Shown here: positions 52,890 to 62,653 of the stretch, one piece after another | Position numbering within the stretch: the stretch's first letter is position 1 | How the letters are laid out: each line of letters starts with the position of its first letter | NCBI GenBank assembly: GCA_003134685.1 | Contig: PLCA01000002.1 | Location: 545,894 to 609,893, forward strand | Direction of reading: 5' to 3' | Length of the DNA stretch: 64,000 nucleotides | From: Gemmatimonadota bacterium | Lineage (GTDB): Bacteria; Gemmatimonadota; Gemmatimonadetes; Gemmatimonadales; Gemmatimonadaceae | Translations under genes and position numbers: made by a program | The notes under the pieces: generated by a model | Told to the model about the DNA's origin: nothing | The model's database searches: none | Seen by the model: only the letters and a program-made list of their open reading frames with translations

Positions 52890-53963
52890 ATGATTCTTGT
52901 CCAACGCACACCTGGCCGCGGCACGGAGGGCATCGGTGAAGACGGCTGGCAGCGTCTCCCGCCCTGGCTGCGCGCGTTACTCGGGGTTCCGCTCGAGATC
53001 AAGCTGCTCGGCGCCAACCTGATCATCGTGGGGCTCGCCGGGCTCGTATTATTCGCACCGGCTCATCTCCTGCCCGGACCCTTGACCGACCTGTATGTCG
53101 TGATTGCGGCATTGATCGTCGGCGCAATCGTGAATTTTGCTCTGGTGAGGCTCGCGCTTCGCCCGGTCAACGCTCTCGAGCGCGTTGCGAAGCTGGTTTC
53201 CGAGGGTCGACTCGCCGAAAGAGTCCCTGCCTCCGTTGTTGCCGACCGCGAGCTGACCCATCTGTCGACGACCATCAACGAGATGCTCGACAGTCTCGCC
53301 GCCGGCCGCGAGCGGATGCGAAAACTCGGGGCGGAAGTCGTCTACGCCGAGGAAAGAGAACGCGCGCAGGTTGCCCGCGAGCTTCACGATTCGGTCGGCC
53401 AGACGCTCGCGGCCGCGAGCTTCCAGATCGCCGCGGTCGCGCACGAGATTGGAAATCACGCCGCCTCCGCCCGATTGGCGGGCGTCCGTGAGCTGTTGCG
53501 CACCGCTCTCGAAGAAATCCGCAATGTCTCTCGCTCGTTGCATCCGCGCGTCGCGACAGATCTCGGTTTGCCGACCGCGCTCGAGGCTCTGGGTGATGCG
53601 ACACAGCAGCGCTCGCTCGTGGACGTCCACGTCACGGTCGATATTGCCGGAGTGGTGATTCCACCCGCGCTTTCGGCCACGCTTTACCGCGTGGCTCAGG
53701 AAGCGCTGCGCAACGTCGAGAGGCACGCGGACGCTGGTCGTGCCACGGTTTCGCTGCGTGCCAGGCCCGGCTACGTCGAGCTCGAGGTCAACGACGATGG
53801 TCGTGGATTCGACGGGCCTCTGGAGAGGAAGCGTGGGGAATCCGGCCTCGCGGCAATGCGGGAGCGGCTCTCACTTGCGGGCGGTGAATTGCATATTGAT
53901 ACTGCAGGAGATCACGGTACCCGCGTATTCGCGTGGGTAGGAATGGACACGGAGGCGGCTTGA
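52890..53963 (+). CDS. NarL-family sensor histidine kinase
   Basis: 357 aa. Two membrane helices (about 35-52 and 62-85), a HAMP-like linker (RLALRPVNALERVAKLVSEGRLAERV), then HisKA_3: AEERERAQVARELHDSVGQTLAA with the phosphoryl His, followed by VSRSLHPRVATDLGL and HATPase_c (VAQEALRNVERHA, VNDDGRGFDG). There is little periplasmic sequence, so the signal may be sensed in the membrane. ATG 52890 follows GAGGTCCGA. The stop overlaps the regulator start. Confidence 0.92.
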   Translation: MILVQRTPGRGTEGIGEDGWQRLPPWLRALLGVPLEIKLLGANLIIVGLAGLVLFAPAHLLPGPLTDLYVVIAALIVGAIVNFALVRLALRPVNALERVAKLVSEGRLAERVPASVVADRELTHLSTTINEMLDSLAAGRERMRKLGAEVVYAEERERAQVARELHDSVGQTLAAASFQIAAVAHEIGNHAASARLAGVRELLRTALEEIRNVSRSLHPRVATDLGLPTALEALGDATQQRSLVDVHVTVDIAGVVIPPALSATLYRVAQEALRNVERHADAGRATVSLRARPGYVELEVNDDGRGFDGPLERKRGESGLAAMRERLSLAGGELHIDTAGDHGTRVFAWVGMDTEAA

Positions 53964-54619
53964 GAGACGGTGTTATCCGAGTAGTTCTCGTTGACGACCA
54001 CAATGTCGTGCGTGCCGGCCTGAAGGCAGTGCTCGGCAGCGCCAAGGACATCGAGGTCATCGGCGAGGGATCCAACGGCAAGGAAGCCATCTCCCTTGCG
54101 GAGAGGCTTGATCCGGATGTAATCGTGATGGACCTCTCGATGGGCGAGATGGACGGCGCCGAGGCCACGAAGGCGCTGGTGGGAAACAACGCGCGCGCAA
54201 AAGTGCTGATCCTCACGATGCACGCCGAGGATGCGTACCTCGTTCCGCTGCTGGAGGCGGGCGCCAGCGGATATCTGGTCAAGAGCGCCGCCGACCGCGA
54301 GCTCATCGACGCGGTGCGCGCCGTCGCACACGGCGATGTCTACATGCAGCCGTCTGCGGCCCGCGCGCTGGCGCAACGAATCCAGCGGAGAGCGGAGCAC
54401 GCCGACGAGCGCACCAAGTTCGAGAAGCTCACCGAGCGCGAGCAGAACGTCCTCAAGTTCGTTGCTCGCGGGTACAGCGCGCCAGAGATTGGTGAGAAGC
54501 TGTTCATCAGCCCCAAGACCGTCGACACCTACAAGCAGCGGATCAACGAGAAACTTGGGCTGGCGCACCGCAGCGATTACGTCGACTTCGCTCTCAAGAT
54601 CGGGTTGCTGGCGGATTAG
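53960..54619 (+). CDS. NarL/FixJ-family response regulator
   Basis: 219 aa. Receiver with [14 protein letters not shown], phospho-acceptor in [20 protein letters not shown] and [13 protein letters not shown]; then a LuxR-type DNA-binding domain [40 protein letters not shown]. The DNA motif found around stress genes in the window is of the kind bound by such proteins, so it is the best candidate regulator; this is inference. Start is TTG 53960, overlapping the kinase stop (TTGA), with GGAGG four bases before it. Confidence 0.9.
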   Translation: MRDGVIRVVLVDDHNVVRAGLKAVLGSAKDIEVIGEGSNGKEAISLAERLDPDVIVMDLSMGEMDGAEATKALVGNNARAKVLILTMHAEDAYLVPLLEAGASGYLVKSAADRELIDAVRAVAHGDVYMQPSAARALAQRIQRRAEHADERTKFEKLTEREQNVLKFVARGYSAPEIGEKLFISPKTVDTYKQRINEKLGLAHRSDYVDFALKIGLLAD

Positions 54620-54656
54620 CTGCCGCCACCTTCACCACTGGTCATCGAAGCTCGCT

Positions 54657-55898
54657 TTGCTCATTCTCGTTCTCAATTTCGGTTCGGCATCCGTAAAGTT
54701 CCACCTCATCGATACCGACGAGAAAGCGATTATCGAGGCGAGCGATCGCCGCCTCGCGAGCGGGATGATCGAGCGCATTGGCGGCGAAGCGATCATCACG
54801 TTGACTTCCGCGGGTAAGCAGCCGCAAAGAAGCGTGCGTAGCATTCGCGACGGTACCGCTGCCGTCGAATACATCATTTCGTGGCTGACGAGCGATTCGT
54901 CCGGTGTGCCGATCGCCAGCGTCGGCGACATAGAAGCGGTGGGTCATCGCGTCGTGCACGGTGGTGAGCTGTTCGCTCAATCCACGCGCGTGGACGACGA
55001 CGTCATGCGCGCGCTCGAGGAGCTGATCGAGCTGGCCCCGTTGCACAACCCACACAATTTGCGCGGGATCGCCGCTGCGCGCGCGGTGCTCGGACCCGGC
55101 GTCCCGCAAGTCGCCGTCTTCGATACGGCTTTCCACCACAGTTTGCCCGAAACGGCGTATCTCTACGCGATCCCATATCAGCTCTACCGGCGCTATCGCG
55201 TGCGCCGCTACGGTTTTCACGGGACGTCGCACCGCTACGTCGCGTATCGATACCGCCAGCTCACGAGCCGAACGCGCGATGCGACCAAGATCATCACGCT
55301 TCATCTCGGCAATGGCGCTTCGGCCTGCGCGATCGTGGGCGGACAGTCTGTCGACACATCGATGGGCTTCACGCCGCTAGAGGGACTCGTGATGGGCACG
55401 CGTTCCGGCGATCTCGATCCGGCAATCCTCGACTTTGTATCGGCGAAGGAAGGGCTGAGTCTGCGTGATCTCGACTCACTCCTCAACAAGCAATCCGGGC
55501 TGCTTGGCGTATCGGGGCTGACGGCTGACATGCGCGAGCTGTTGGCCGAGGAAGCGGAAAATGGTGATCGCCGGGCGCGACTGGCGATTGACCTATTCTG
55601 TTATCGCGTCAAGAAGTATCTGGGCGCGTATCTGGCGGCGATGAACGGCGCCGATGCCGTGATATTCGCCGGCGGCATCGGAGAAAACGCGCCGGAAGTG
55701 CGTCGCCGCATTTGCACAGGACTCGAGTGGCTGGGAATCAAGATCGACGATGCGCGTAACAGTGCGCTTGTGGGTACGGAAGGGCGAATGGATGCGAAGG
55801 GATCGCGGGTAGAGCTGTGGGTCATCCCCACCGACGAGGAGCTGCTCATTGCGCGCGACACGTGGCGCGTCGTGACCGGTGCCGACGTACAGGGTTAG
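54657..55898 (+). CDS. ackA: Acetate kinase
   Basis: 413 aa, acetyl-P + ADP to acetate + [15 protein letters not shown] at the start keeps Asn, the two Ser and Lys of the phosphate loop, though the usual NSGSSS reads [19 protein letters not shown] has the catalytic His, [14 protein letters not shown] the ADP region, [13 protein letters not shown] and [14 protein letters not shown] follow. Start TTG 54657 gives the family-length N-terminus; a larger frame runs upstream into the regulator. With phosphoketolase (29541) it forms an ATP-yielding route. Its end overlaps the convergent decarboxylase by 53 bases. Confidence 0.92.
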   Translation: MLILVLNFGSASVKFHLIDTDEKAIIEASDRRLASGMIERIGGEAIITLTSAGKQPQRSVRSIRDGTAAVEYIISWLTSDSSGVPIASVGDIEAVGHRVVHGGELFAQSTRVDDDVMRALEELIELAPLHNPHNLRGIAAARAVLGPGVPQVAVFDTAFHHSLPETAYLYAIPYQLYRRYRVRRYGFHGTSHRYVAYRYRQLTSRTRDATKIITLHLGNGASACAIVGGQSVDTSMGFTPLEGLVMGTRSGDLDPAILDFVSAKEGLSLRDLDSLLNKQSGLLGVSGLTADMRELLAEEAENGDRRARLAIDLFCYRVKKYLGAYLAAMNGADAVIFAGGIGENAPEVRRRICTGLEWLGIKIDDARNSALVGTEGRMDAKGSRVELWVIPTDEELLIARDTWRVVTGADVQG

Positions 55899-57810
55899 CC
55901 GCCCCACCCAGGAAGCTCATCGCCGCGTGACGCACTGCGTCCACGAGCCCAAGCAGATAGTCGGGACTCGCATCGACGGAGAACGGATTCATCACGGTCG
56001 CGCGCAGGACCGTCAGGCCCTCGGAAATGCTTTCCTGGTACGATTCTCCATCCTTGCCCAGTGATAAAAGGAGCGGTCCGATAGCCCCGTCATATGCTGG
56101 CGAAGTCAGCCTCGTTCGCGTGATCATGTAGGGCGCGGACATTTCCGCGTCCGGACTCAGCTCCCTGTAAATCATCTCATTCAGCGCGTTGAGCTCGGCC
56201 AGAGTACCGAGAGAGGGATGGTGCAGCAGGAAGCAGACGATGTTGAGGTCCGGCTCGGGAAGGCGGACGACGCGATATGGGCCGAAATCGGCGGAGCCAA
56301 AGAGGGCATACAGATCCCGCGCCGCTTTCAGCGTCGACGCGATGATTCTTCCGTGACCCGCACTGTTCAGGGGAATCGTCTTGTGACTGAGCCAGGTCGC
56401 AGCGGCCGAGGCGCCGGGCTTCGATCCTTCGAATATGAAACGGCCAATGACGGGCGCGTCGCCGTTTTCGCGGGAGGTTGTGAGCGCGAGATACGGCGGA
56501 TCGGTTGCGACCAGCTCGCGACCACGCCTGTCCTTGAGGAGAAACGCGCCGGCGGGATAGGGTACGTAGCCAAGCTTGTGCGGATCGATGCTTACAGAAT
56601 CCGCGCGCTCGAGTGCGCCGACGGATCGCGTCCATTGGTCCGTGGGCCAGTGCGCTCCGCCACATATCTCGCGAACACCGGCGGCGGCGAGCCGCGAACC
56701 GTCGGGCGCGCGCGTAAGAGATGCCGCATAGCCGCCGTAGCATGCATCGGAATGGATGTGGAACGTCACGCCCAGTTCCTGTTCAGCGCGCGCCCTCACG
56801 TCCACGATGCGCTGCAAATCATCAACTGCGCCCTGCTCGGTCGTACCGCAGGTACTCACGCACGCCATGATCGGAATCCGCCTGCTCGTGAGCGACTCGA
56901 TCTCGCGCCACAATGCATCGGGGTCCATTCTGCACTCCGCTTCTACCGGCACGAATACCAGCTGATTCGAACCCACCCCCAGCGCGGCAACGATCTTCGC
57001 CCAGGAGTAATGGGCCGTACCCGACGCGAGCACGACGCCTGGCGGCAGTGGATCGCCGAACTCGGCCGCGAGCTGCCTGCTGTAATCCTGATAGCCAAGA
57101 GTCGCGAGCGAGCGGGATTTGAGCGCGCTCTCAAGCGCAGGCCTTGGCGCCGCGAGCCAGAGTTTCTCCCACAGGTCGAGCGAGCAGCCAGGCCGGATGT
57201 TGAGCAGCTGCCACAGATCGAGCTGGCTGAGCATCGCCATCGAACCGTCAGGCAAGGAAACCGAGACATCGACGCCCAACGATCTCGCCGCCAGCGAAGC
57301 CGCGACCGGATGGTAAAAAACGTTGCGCGCTATCCAGAGCGCCTCGAAGTTCGCGATCGTTCCACCGGAGGTGAGATGCCCCCAGCAACGCATTGGGTCG
57401 TAGCCGATCATCTCAGCCAACATGTGGGCGACCTCTTCCTCGAGCCGGGTCGTGACGGGCGCGACTTCGCCAGAGACATTGTTGGGGTTGTACAGCATCG
57501 CCGCGAAATAAGCAGCCTGCCCCGCGATCGTCTGCTCCGATAGCATGTGCCCGTTGTAGCGTCCGCTGAAGAACGGAACGCTGCCCTGAAGCTGCTCGAG
57601 CAGCGATGCGAAATGTCGCCTCAGCTCCACGCGCTCCGCGGTAGCGGCGGGCGTCGGTGACTCACCGGCCACAATGGGCGACCGATCTTCCGGGTGATAG
57701 CTTCGCCGCCAGCGCAGATGCGTCTCGAGCGCGGAATCGAGCAGCTCCTTCAGGATCTGCTCGTTTTCACCCTTGGGGCCAAGGAACAATGAATGAAGTG
57801 GATTCGACAC
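55846..57810 (-). CDS. PLP-dependent group II amino-acid decarboxylase
   Basis: 654 aa. PLP lysine in [29 protein letters not shown] holds the His and Asp stacking against [18 protein letters not shown] near the N-terminus; [17 protein letters not shown] is characteristic of glutamate/tyrosine/aromatic decarboxylases of this size. Substrate not decided (Glu, Tyr or others). Amino-acid decarboxylation consumes protons, which fits acid or energy stress. Regulon motif about 95 bases upstream (57904). ATG 57810 lies 94 bases from it. Confidence 0.9.
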   Translation of the reverse strand: MSNPLHSLFLGPKGENEQILKELLDSALETHLRWRRSYHPEDRSPIVAGESPTPAATAERVELRRHFASLLEQLQGSVPFFSGRYNGHMLSEQTIAGQAAYFAAMLYNPNNVSGEVAPVTTRLEEEVAHMLAEMIGYDPMRCWGHLTSGGTIANFEALWIARNVFYHPVAASLAARSLGVDVSVSLPDGSMAMLSQLDLWQLLNIRPGCSLDLWEKLWLAAPRPALESALKSRSLATLGYQDYSRQLAAEFGDPLPPGVVLASGTAHYSWAKIVAALGVGSNQLVFVPVEAECRMDPDALWREIESLTSRRIPIMACVSTCGTTEQGAVDDLQRIVDVRARAEQELGVTFHIHSDACYGGYAASLTRAPDGSRLAAAGVREICGGAHWPTDQWTRSVGALERADSVSIDPHKLGYVPYPAGAFLLKDRRGRELVATDPPYLALTTSRENGDAPVIGRFIFEGSKPGASAAATWLSHKTIPLNSAGHGRIIASTLKAARDLYALFGSADFGPYRVVRLPEPDLNIVCFLLHHPSLGTLAELNALNEMIYRELSPDAEMSAPYMITRTRLTSPAYDGAIGPLLLSLGKDGESYQESISEGLTVLRATVMNPFSVDASPDYLLGLVDAVRHAAMSFLGGAANPVRRHRSRRATCRAQ

Positions 57811-57903
57811 GACCGTCGGAGTTGAGGGGACTGCTGGACGCAGTTGACGGTCAAATTTGCCGCGATTCGGTCACCCGAACGATAGGAGATACGCCGAAAC
57901 AAA

Positions 57904-57926
57904 GTAGGGCATTCCCCTAACTTCAG
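57904..57926. promoter_or_regulatory. Candidate regulon motif upstream of decarboxylase
   Basis: GTAGGGCATTCCCCTAAC, followed by CTTCAG. The core is nearly palindromic, so either strand could be read; the decarboxylase start (57810, minus) is about 93 bases away. Region 57811-57938 holds no gene. Confidence 0.55.
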
Positions 57927-57938
57927 TCCTCCGGTCTC

Positions 57939-59594
57939 TCAGCGCCTTAACCAATACCCAGGCCCTCGCAGCGCACGGCCGGGCAGCGCCTCGGTGACCT
58001 GGCCATTGTCCACCACCGGAACGCCGTTTACGAGTACGTAGCTCACTCCTGTCGCGAGCTGCGACGGCATTTCGTACGTCGACCGGTCGATGATCGTGTT
58101 GGGATCGAATACAGTGATGTCGGCGTACATTCCCGGCTTGAGCAGCCCGCGATCGTTGATCCCGACCCGCTGCGCGGCGAGAGACGTCATCTTCCTCACC
58201 GCGAATTCGAGCGTGATCACCGAATCCTGACGCACGTAGCGTCCGAGTATGCGTGGGAACGTGCCGAAGCCGCGCGGATGCCCGCGGTCCCGCCACTTGC
58301 CCGTCGAATCAGGGCTCACCGCGCCGGCATCCTGTCCCACCGACACCCACGGCTGCTTCATCGCGTACCGGAGCGCGTCCTCGTTGAAGGAAAAGTAGAT
58401 CGCGCTGGTGCGCCCGCGATCCCCAACGAGAATGTCGAATGCCGCGTCGTACGGATCTTCGTTGCGCATCTTCCCGATGTCGGTCAGCAGTTTGCCCTCA
58501 TAGATCTTGAGCGAGTCTGCGCCGACTTCGTTCACCATCGTATGCGCCGCTGTACGGATTCCGGCTGCGCTATCCGCGCCCAGCTCCGACTTGAGACGTG
58601 CGCGCACCGCCGGATCCTTGAGGCGCACTACCAGCGAATCGTCGCCGCCTTCCTGCACCCAGGTGTTGAGCATCGCAGCGAGCCCGGTTCCACTCGCGAT
58701 GTACGGATACTGGTCGGCCGTAATGTCGATTCCCGCCGCTCGCGCCGAATCTATTAGCGCGACCACCTGCGTCATCTGCTCCAGCGAGCGCGATTTGATG
58801 TGCCTGATCTCGGCCCACGTGCCCGCTTCCGAGGCGATTCGAATCGTCTCGCGAATCGCGTCCAGCAGACGCGTTCCTTCGCTGCGAATGTGCGCGGCGT
58901 AGCCGCCCTTGTAGGGTGTCACGTATCTCGTGAGCGCGATCAGCTCCTCGGTCGAAAAGAAAGTACTCGGCAGGTAGATCAGCCCAGTTCCAAGGCCGAC
59001 AGCGCCGTCGCGCATCGCCGAGTCGATAAGTGCGCCCATCTGCTTCATTTCGGCGTCCGTGGGGTGGCGCGTTGCCTGGCCCATCACCGCTTCGCGAACG
59101 GAGCTTGTGCCAACGTAGGTGCCGAGATTAATCGCGGTGCCGCTTTTCTCGAGGTAGCTGAAGTACTCGCCGAGTGACCGCCACGGATACCTCGGGTCTG
59201 GCTGCTCACCGAGTGCGACATTCGGCCAGGCCGAGCTCACTTCGCCGGTTATCTCACTCGTGATTCCCTGGGTGATCTTGGATATGGCATGCGGCCCGCG
59301 GAGGATCGCGAACTCGGAGTGGCCGAGCATGTCGATGAAACCCGGAGCGACCACCTGTCCGCTCGCGTCGATGACTCGTTGCCCCGTGAGCCCGGGAATT
59401 GATGGCCCCACGTAGGCGATGCGATCGCCAACGACACCCACGCTCCCCCGATACCACGGGTTGCCAGTGCCGTCTACGATTCGCGCGTTCGTGATGAGCA
59501 CGTCGTAGCGCGTGGCGCCGGGACCGCGCGGGGCGGACGCGCACGCGGCTGCGAGTGTGATCGCTAGAGCTGGGAGAACTCTGGTGATTCGCAT
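57939..59594 (-). CDS. N-acyl-D-amino-acid deacylase family amidohydrolase, lipoprotein
   Basis: 551 aa. Signal peptide ends LAAACAS (lipobox). Amidohydrolase motifs: YDVLITNARIVDGTGNPWYRG, GQVVAPGFIDMLGHSEF, GAVGLGTGLIYLPS, AHIRSEGTRLLDAI, and the C-terminal part KMTSLAAQRVGINDRGLLKPGMYADITVFD. HxH of the classical metal site is changed to GHSE, a variant seen in D-aminoacylase relatives. Probably hydrolyses N-acyl-D-amino acids or dipeptides in the periplasm. ATG 59594. Convergent region with the decarboxylase motif. Confidence 0.9.
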   Translation of the reverse strand: MRITRVLPALAITLAAACASAPRGPGATRYDVLITNARIVDGTGNPWYRGSVGVVGDRIAYVGPSIPGLTGQRVIDASGQVVAPGFIDMLGHSEFAILRGPHAISKITQGITSEITGEVSSAWPNVALGEQPDPRYPWRSLGEYFSYLEKSGTAINLGTYVGTSSVREAVMGQATRHPTDAEMKQMGALIDSAMRDGAVGLGTGLIYLPSTFFSTEELIALTRYVTPYKGGYAAHIRSEGTRLLDAIRETIRIASEAGTWAEIRHIKSRSLEQMTQVVALIDSARAAGIDITADQYPYIASGTGLAAMLNTWVQEGGDDSLVVRLKDPAVRARLKSELGADSAAGIRTAAHTMVNEVGADSLKIYEGKLLTDIGKMRNEDPYDAAFDILVGDRGRTSAIYFSFNEDALRYAMKQPWVSVGQDAGAVSPDSTGKWRDRGHPRGFGTFPRILGRYVRQDSVITLEFAVRKMTSLAAQRVGINDRGLLKPGMYADITVFDPNTIIDRSTYEMPSQLATGVSYVLVNGVPVVDNGQVTEALPGRALRGPGYWLRR

Positions 59595-59631
59595 TCGTTT
59601 GGTTTTTTGTGTGGAGTTGGCAGTTTTGGAG

Positions 59632-60912
59632 CTACGAAATCTTCTGCGTCTTCTTTCTTAAGAAGTCCATGAGGATGAACTGACCAAGAGTCATGGTATT
59701 GGTAAAATACGCCTTGCCCTTGGCGATCTCGGAGACGCGCTTCACAAAGTCCACCAGCGCCCGGTCGCGCGCGAGCATGAAGGTGTTGATGAGGATACCG
59801 GCGCGGCGGCAGCTCGCAACCTCCCGCAGCGTCGTGGCGATGACGGTGCTGTCGAGGCCCATGGAGTTCTTGTAGATCTGGCCGTTCGGCATCGTCATCG
59901 CGCTTGGCTTGCCGTCGGTGATCATCACGATCTGGCGCATGTCCTTCTTCTGCGCCATGAGGAGCCGGCGCGCGAGCTTGAGTCCTTCGGCCGTGTTGGT
60001 GTGGTAAGGACCAACCTGCGCCTGCGGCAGCGCCGATAGCGGAATCTCCTCGGCCGAATCGTGGAACAGCACGACCTGGAGCGTGTCGCCCGGGAACTGG
60101 GTGCGAATGAGATGCGTGAGCGCTAGCGCGACTTTCTTCGCCGGGGTGAAGCGATCCTCGCCGTAGAGTATCATCGAGTGCGAAGTGTCGAGCATCAGCA
60201 CGGTCGCGCACGACGACCGGTACTCTGCCTGCCGCACCATCAGGTCTGAGTAATCGAGATCCATCGGGACTTTGATCGAGCCGGTGCGCGTGAGCGCGTT
60301 CTTGAGCGTTTCGTTCACGTCGATGTTGAGCACGTCCCCGAACTCGTACTCCTTGCTGTAGCCGTCCGCTTCGATGCCGGTGGCGAGGTGGGGCGTATCG
60401 TGAGAGCCGAAGCTCGATTTACCGAGCGAGCTCAGGATGTGGCGGAGGCTCTTGTAGCCGAGGAAATCGATTCCCTTGTCGGTGAGATTGAACTGGACGC
60501 TCTTCGATGCGCCGTGGGCGATGCTCCCACGCCCGGTTACGGGTTGATGGCCGGCCGGCACTTGCGGCGGAGCCTGAAGATTGAGGTACCCTTCCGCCGC
60601 GAGCTTCTGGATCAGGCTGTCCAGCAGCTCGCTCAGCTTTTCCTGGGATTCCTTCGTTCCGTCGCCGCGCAGCGCCTCGAGCAGCTCGGGCGTGAACTGT
60701 CCGCTCTCGATCAACGCATCGAGAATCGCCTGACGTAGCGCTTCGACCGAACGATCGGGCTCCGAATCGAAATCGTCGAAGTAGGGATTGAAGTTCTGCC
60801 CGCCGGCGAACCCCGATTGCAGCAGAAAATCCGCGAGCTTGTCCAGCAGCGCCTGGAGATCGACCGCATCAGCAGCTTCCGGGCTGAACTTCGAGTAGGT
60901 GTGGAAGCGCAT
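59632..60912 (-). CDS. VWA-domain protein
   Basis: 426 aa. The N-terminal half is helical and charged ([23 protein letters not shown]), the C-terminal half is a von Willebrand A domain with MIDAS residues in [13 protein letters not shown] (DxSxS), [11 protein letters not shown], a Thr in [12 protein letters not shown] and [10 protein letters not shown]. Similar to CoxE/YehP-type proteins that work with MoxR AAA ATPases, none of which is next to it here. No signal peptide, so cytosolic. ATG 60912 is chosen because upstream codons run into the divergent MFS promoter. Confidence 0.85.
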   Translation of the reverse strand: MRFHTYSKFSPEAADAVDLQALLDKLADFLLQSGFAGGQNFNPYFDDFDSEPDRSVEALRQAILDALIESGQFTPELLEALRGDGTKESQEKLSELLDSLIQKLAAEGYLNLQAPPQVPAGHQPVTGRGSIAHGASKSVQFNLTDKGIDFLGYKSLRHILSSLGKSSFGSHDTPHLATGIEADGYSKEYEFGDVLNIDVNETLKNALTRTGSIKVPMDLDYSDLMVRQAEYRSSCATVLMLDTSHSMILYGEDRFTPAKKVALALTHLIRTQFPGDTLQVVLFHDSAEEIPLSALPQAQVGPYHTNTAEGLKLARRLLMAQKKDMRQIVMITDGKPSAMTMPNGQIYKNSMGLDSTVIATTLREVASCRRAGILINTFMLARDRALVDFVKRVSEIAKGKAYFTNTMTLGQFILMDFLRKKTQKIS

Positions 60913-60958
60913 GTCTCTAACATACAACCCGGGCGTAGGGCGTGTATAATCCTCCGCA

Positions 60959-62200
60959 ATGACCCTGACTCCGGCGCGGCAGGCACGACGACCGATTAAC
61001 CCGTTCAGGACGCTCCAGGTCCACCGGAATTTCCGACTGTTCTGGACGGGCCAGACCGTTTCGCTGATCGGGACCTGGATGCAGCAAGTCGGGCAGGGGT
61101 GGCTCGCCCTCGAGCTCACCAACAGCGCGTTCATGGTCGGACTTGTGAGCGCGGCGGGCAGCTTTCCCGTCCTCCTGCTCTCCCTTTATGGCGGGGTGGT
61201 GGCTGATCGGCGCAGCAAGCTCCGCATCGTCATCATCTGTCAGGCGCTGCTGCTCATCGAGGCCGCCGCACTGTGGTGGTTCACCTGGGCGGGGAGGATC
61301 AACATCGGGTGGCTCCTGGTGCTGACGACCGTCGGCGGCGTGATCTCGGCGTTCGAGATTCCGGCGCGGCAGGCGATGATCGTCGAGCTCGTTTCGCGCG
61401 AGGACCTGGTCGATGCGATCGCGCTCAACTCGGGTGGCTTCAACCTGGCGCGCATTGTCGGCCCGTCGATCGCGGCCATCATCCTGGGCAAGTTCGGCGT
61501 CGCGTGGTGCTTCGGCGTCAACGCGCTCAGTTATTTCGCGGTGCTCGCCAGTCTCGCGCGGATCAAGCTGCCGCGGTGGACGCCCGTTGTGCACCTTGTC
61601 TCTCCCGCCGAGCAGTTGAAGCAAGGGCTGAACTACATCCGCAGCTCGCGGTCGGTGACCGGACTGATGGGAGTGATCGCGGTGTATTCGATATTTGGAT
61701 TTCAATATCTGACGATGATGCCGGTCATCGCGCGGGACGTGCTGCACACTGGAGCAGGCGGCTATGGACTGCTTTTGACCTTCGTCGGCATCGGCGCGCT
61801 GACCGGAGCGCTCTCGCTCGCGGGCCTCGGCGCGCGAATTCGCCGGGGCCGGCTGTTCAATGCCACGGCCTACGCGTTCGCCGGGCTGACGATTCTCTTT
61901 TCGCTGATGCGCACCGTTCATCTTGCCGCTTTCGTGCTGCTCTTCCTCGGTCTCACGATGCTGATCAACGGCGCGCTGGCAAACGGCATCCTTCAATCGG
62001 TGGTGCCCGACGAGCTGCGGGGTCGGGTGATGGCGACCTACGTCTTCGTTTACGTCGGCTTCACGCCGATCGGCTCATTCATCGCGGGGGCGATGGCGCG
62101 CTTCGTCGGCGTGCAGTGGGCGATTTTCAGCGGCGGGGTGGTGATGCTGGCTTACTCGCTGTGGGCGTTCTGGAGGTACCCGGAGATTCGCGCGGTGTAA
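60959..62200 (+). CDS. MFS transporter (EntS/MFS_3-type)
   Basis: 413 aa with about 12 helices. TGQTVSLIGTWMQQVGQGWLAL is the first-loop signature of the MFS_3 (enterobactin exporter-like) group, and GGVVADRRSKLRI and PARQAMIVELVSREDLVDAIALN are further signatures. Expected to export a small molecule or siderophore; substrate not known. ATG 60959, divergent to the VWA gene with 46 bases between start codons. Confidence 0.92.
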   Translation: MTLTPARQARRPINPFRTLQVHRNFRLFWTGQTVSLIGTWMQQVGQGWLALELTNSAFMVGLVSAAGSFPVLLLSLYGGVVADRRSKLRIVIICQALLLIEAAALWWFTWAGRINIGWLLVLTTVGGVISAFEIPARQAMIVELVSREDLVDAIALNSGGFNLARIVGPSIAAIILGKFGVAWCFGVNALSYFAVLASLARIKLPRWTPVVHLVSPAEQLKQGLNYIRSSRSVTGLMGVIAVYSIFGFQYLTMMPVIARDVLHTGAGGYGLLLTFVGIGALTGALSLAGLGARIRRGRLFNATAYAFAGLTILFSLMRTVHLAAFVLLFLGLTMLINGALANGILQSVVPDELRGRVMATYVFVYVGFTPIGSFIAGAMARFVGVQWAIFSGGVVMLAYSLWAFWRYPEIRAV

Positions 62201-62215
62201 TCAGCCGCAAGCCGG

Positions 62216-62566
62216 TCAGGCCGGCGAATGGCCCCGAAACATGAAGAACACCGCACCCAGGATGCACAGCCCCGCCCACAGGAAGTTCAGTCTCGGCGGC
62301 TGCCGCATGTAGAGAGCCGCGAACGGGACGAAAACGACGAGCGTTATGGCTTCCTGAAGAATCTTCAATTGCGGAAGCGTCAGCTCTGTCGCCCCGATCC
62401 GATTCGCCGGAATCATGAACGTGTACTCGAACAGCGCGATGCCCCAGCTCACCACCACTGCAATGTACCATTTTCTGTCGCTGAGATTGCGCAGGTGCCC
62501 GTACCATGCGAACGTCATGAAAATGTTGGAAATGATGAGGAGCGACGCGGTTTTCAGAAGGATCAT
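62216..62566 (-). CDS. DUF486 small membrane protein (DMT-like)
   Basis: 116 aa, four helices. Typical start SLLIISNIFMTFAWYGHLRN and core SWGIALFEYTFMIPANRIG, then LKILQEAITLVVFVPFAALYM; DUF486 members resemble half-size drug/metabolite transporters. No substrate known. Convergent with the MFS gene by 15 bases. Confidence 0.9.
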   Translation of the reverse strand: MILLKTASLLIISNIFMTFAWYGHLRNLSDRKWYIAVVVSWGIALFEYTFMIPANRIGATELTLPQLKILQEAITLVVFVPFAALYMRQPPRLNFLWAGLCILGAVFFMFRGHSPA

Positions 62567-62653
62567 GTTGGGGATCGGTAAAGAGTTGTCCCGACGTTTG
62601 CGATGAAGGCTGGTTGGATATTGGCTACGCTGGAAGAAAAGGCCGATGAACGG

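Noticed and set aside
56218..57543. 441-aa plus-strand reading
   Set aside because: Antisense to the PLP decarboxylase, Arg-rich shadow composition.
60917..61996. 359-aa minus-strand reading
   Set aside because: Antisense to the MFS transporter; very rich in charged residues with no fold pattern.
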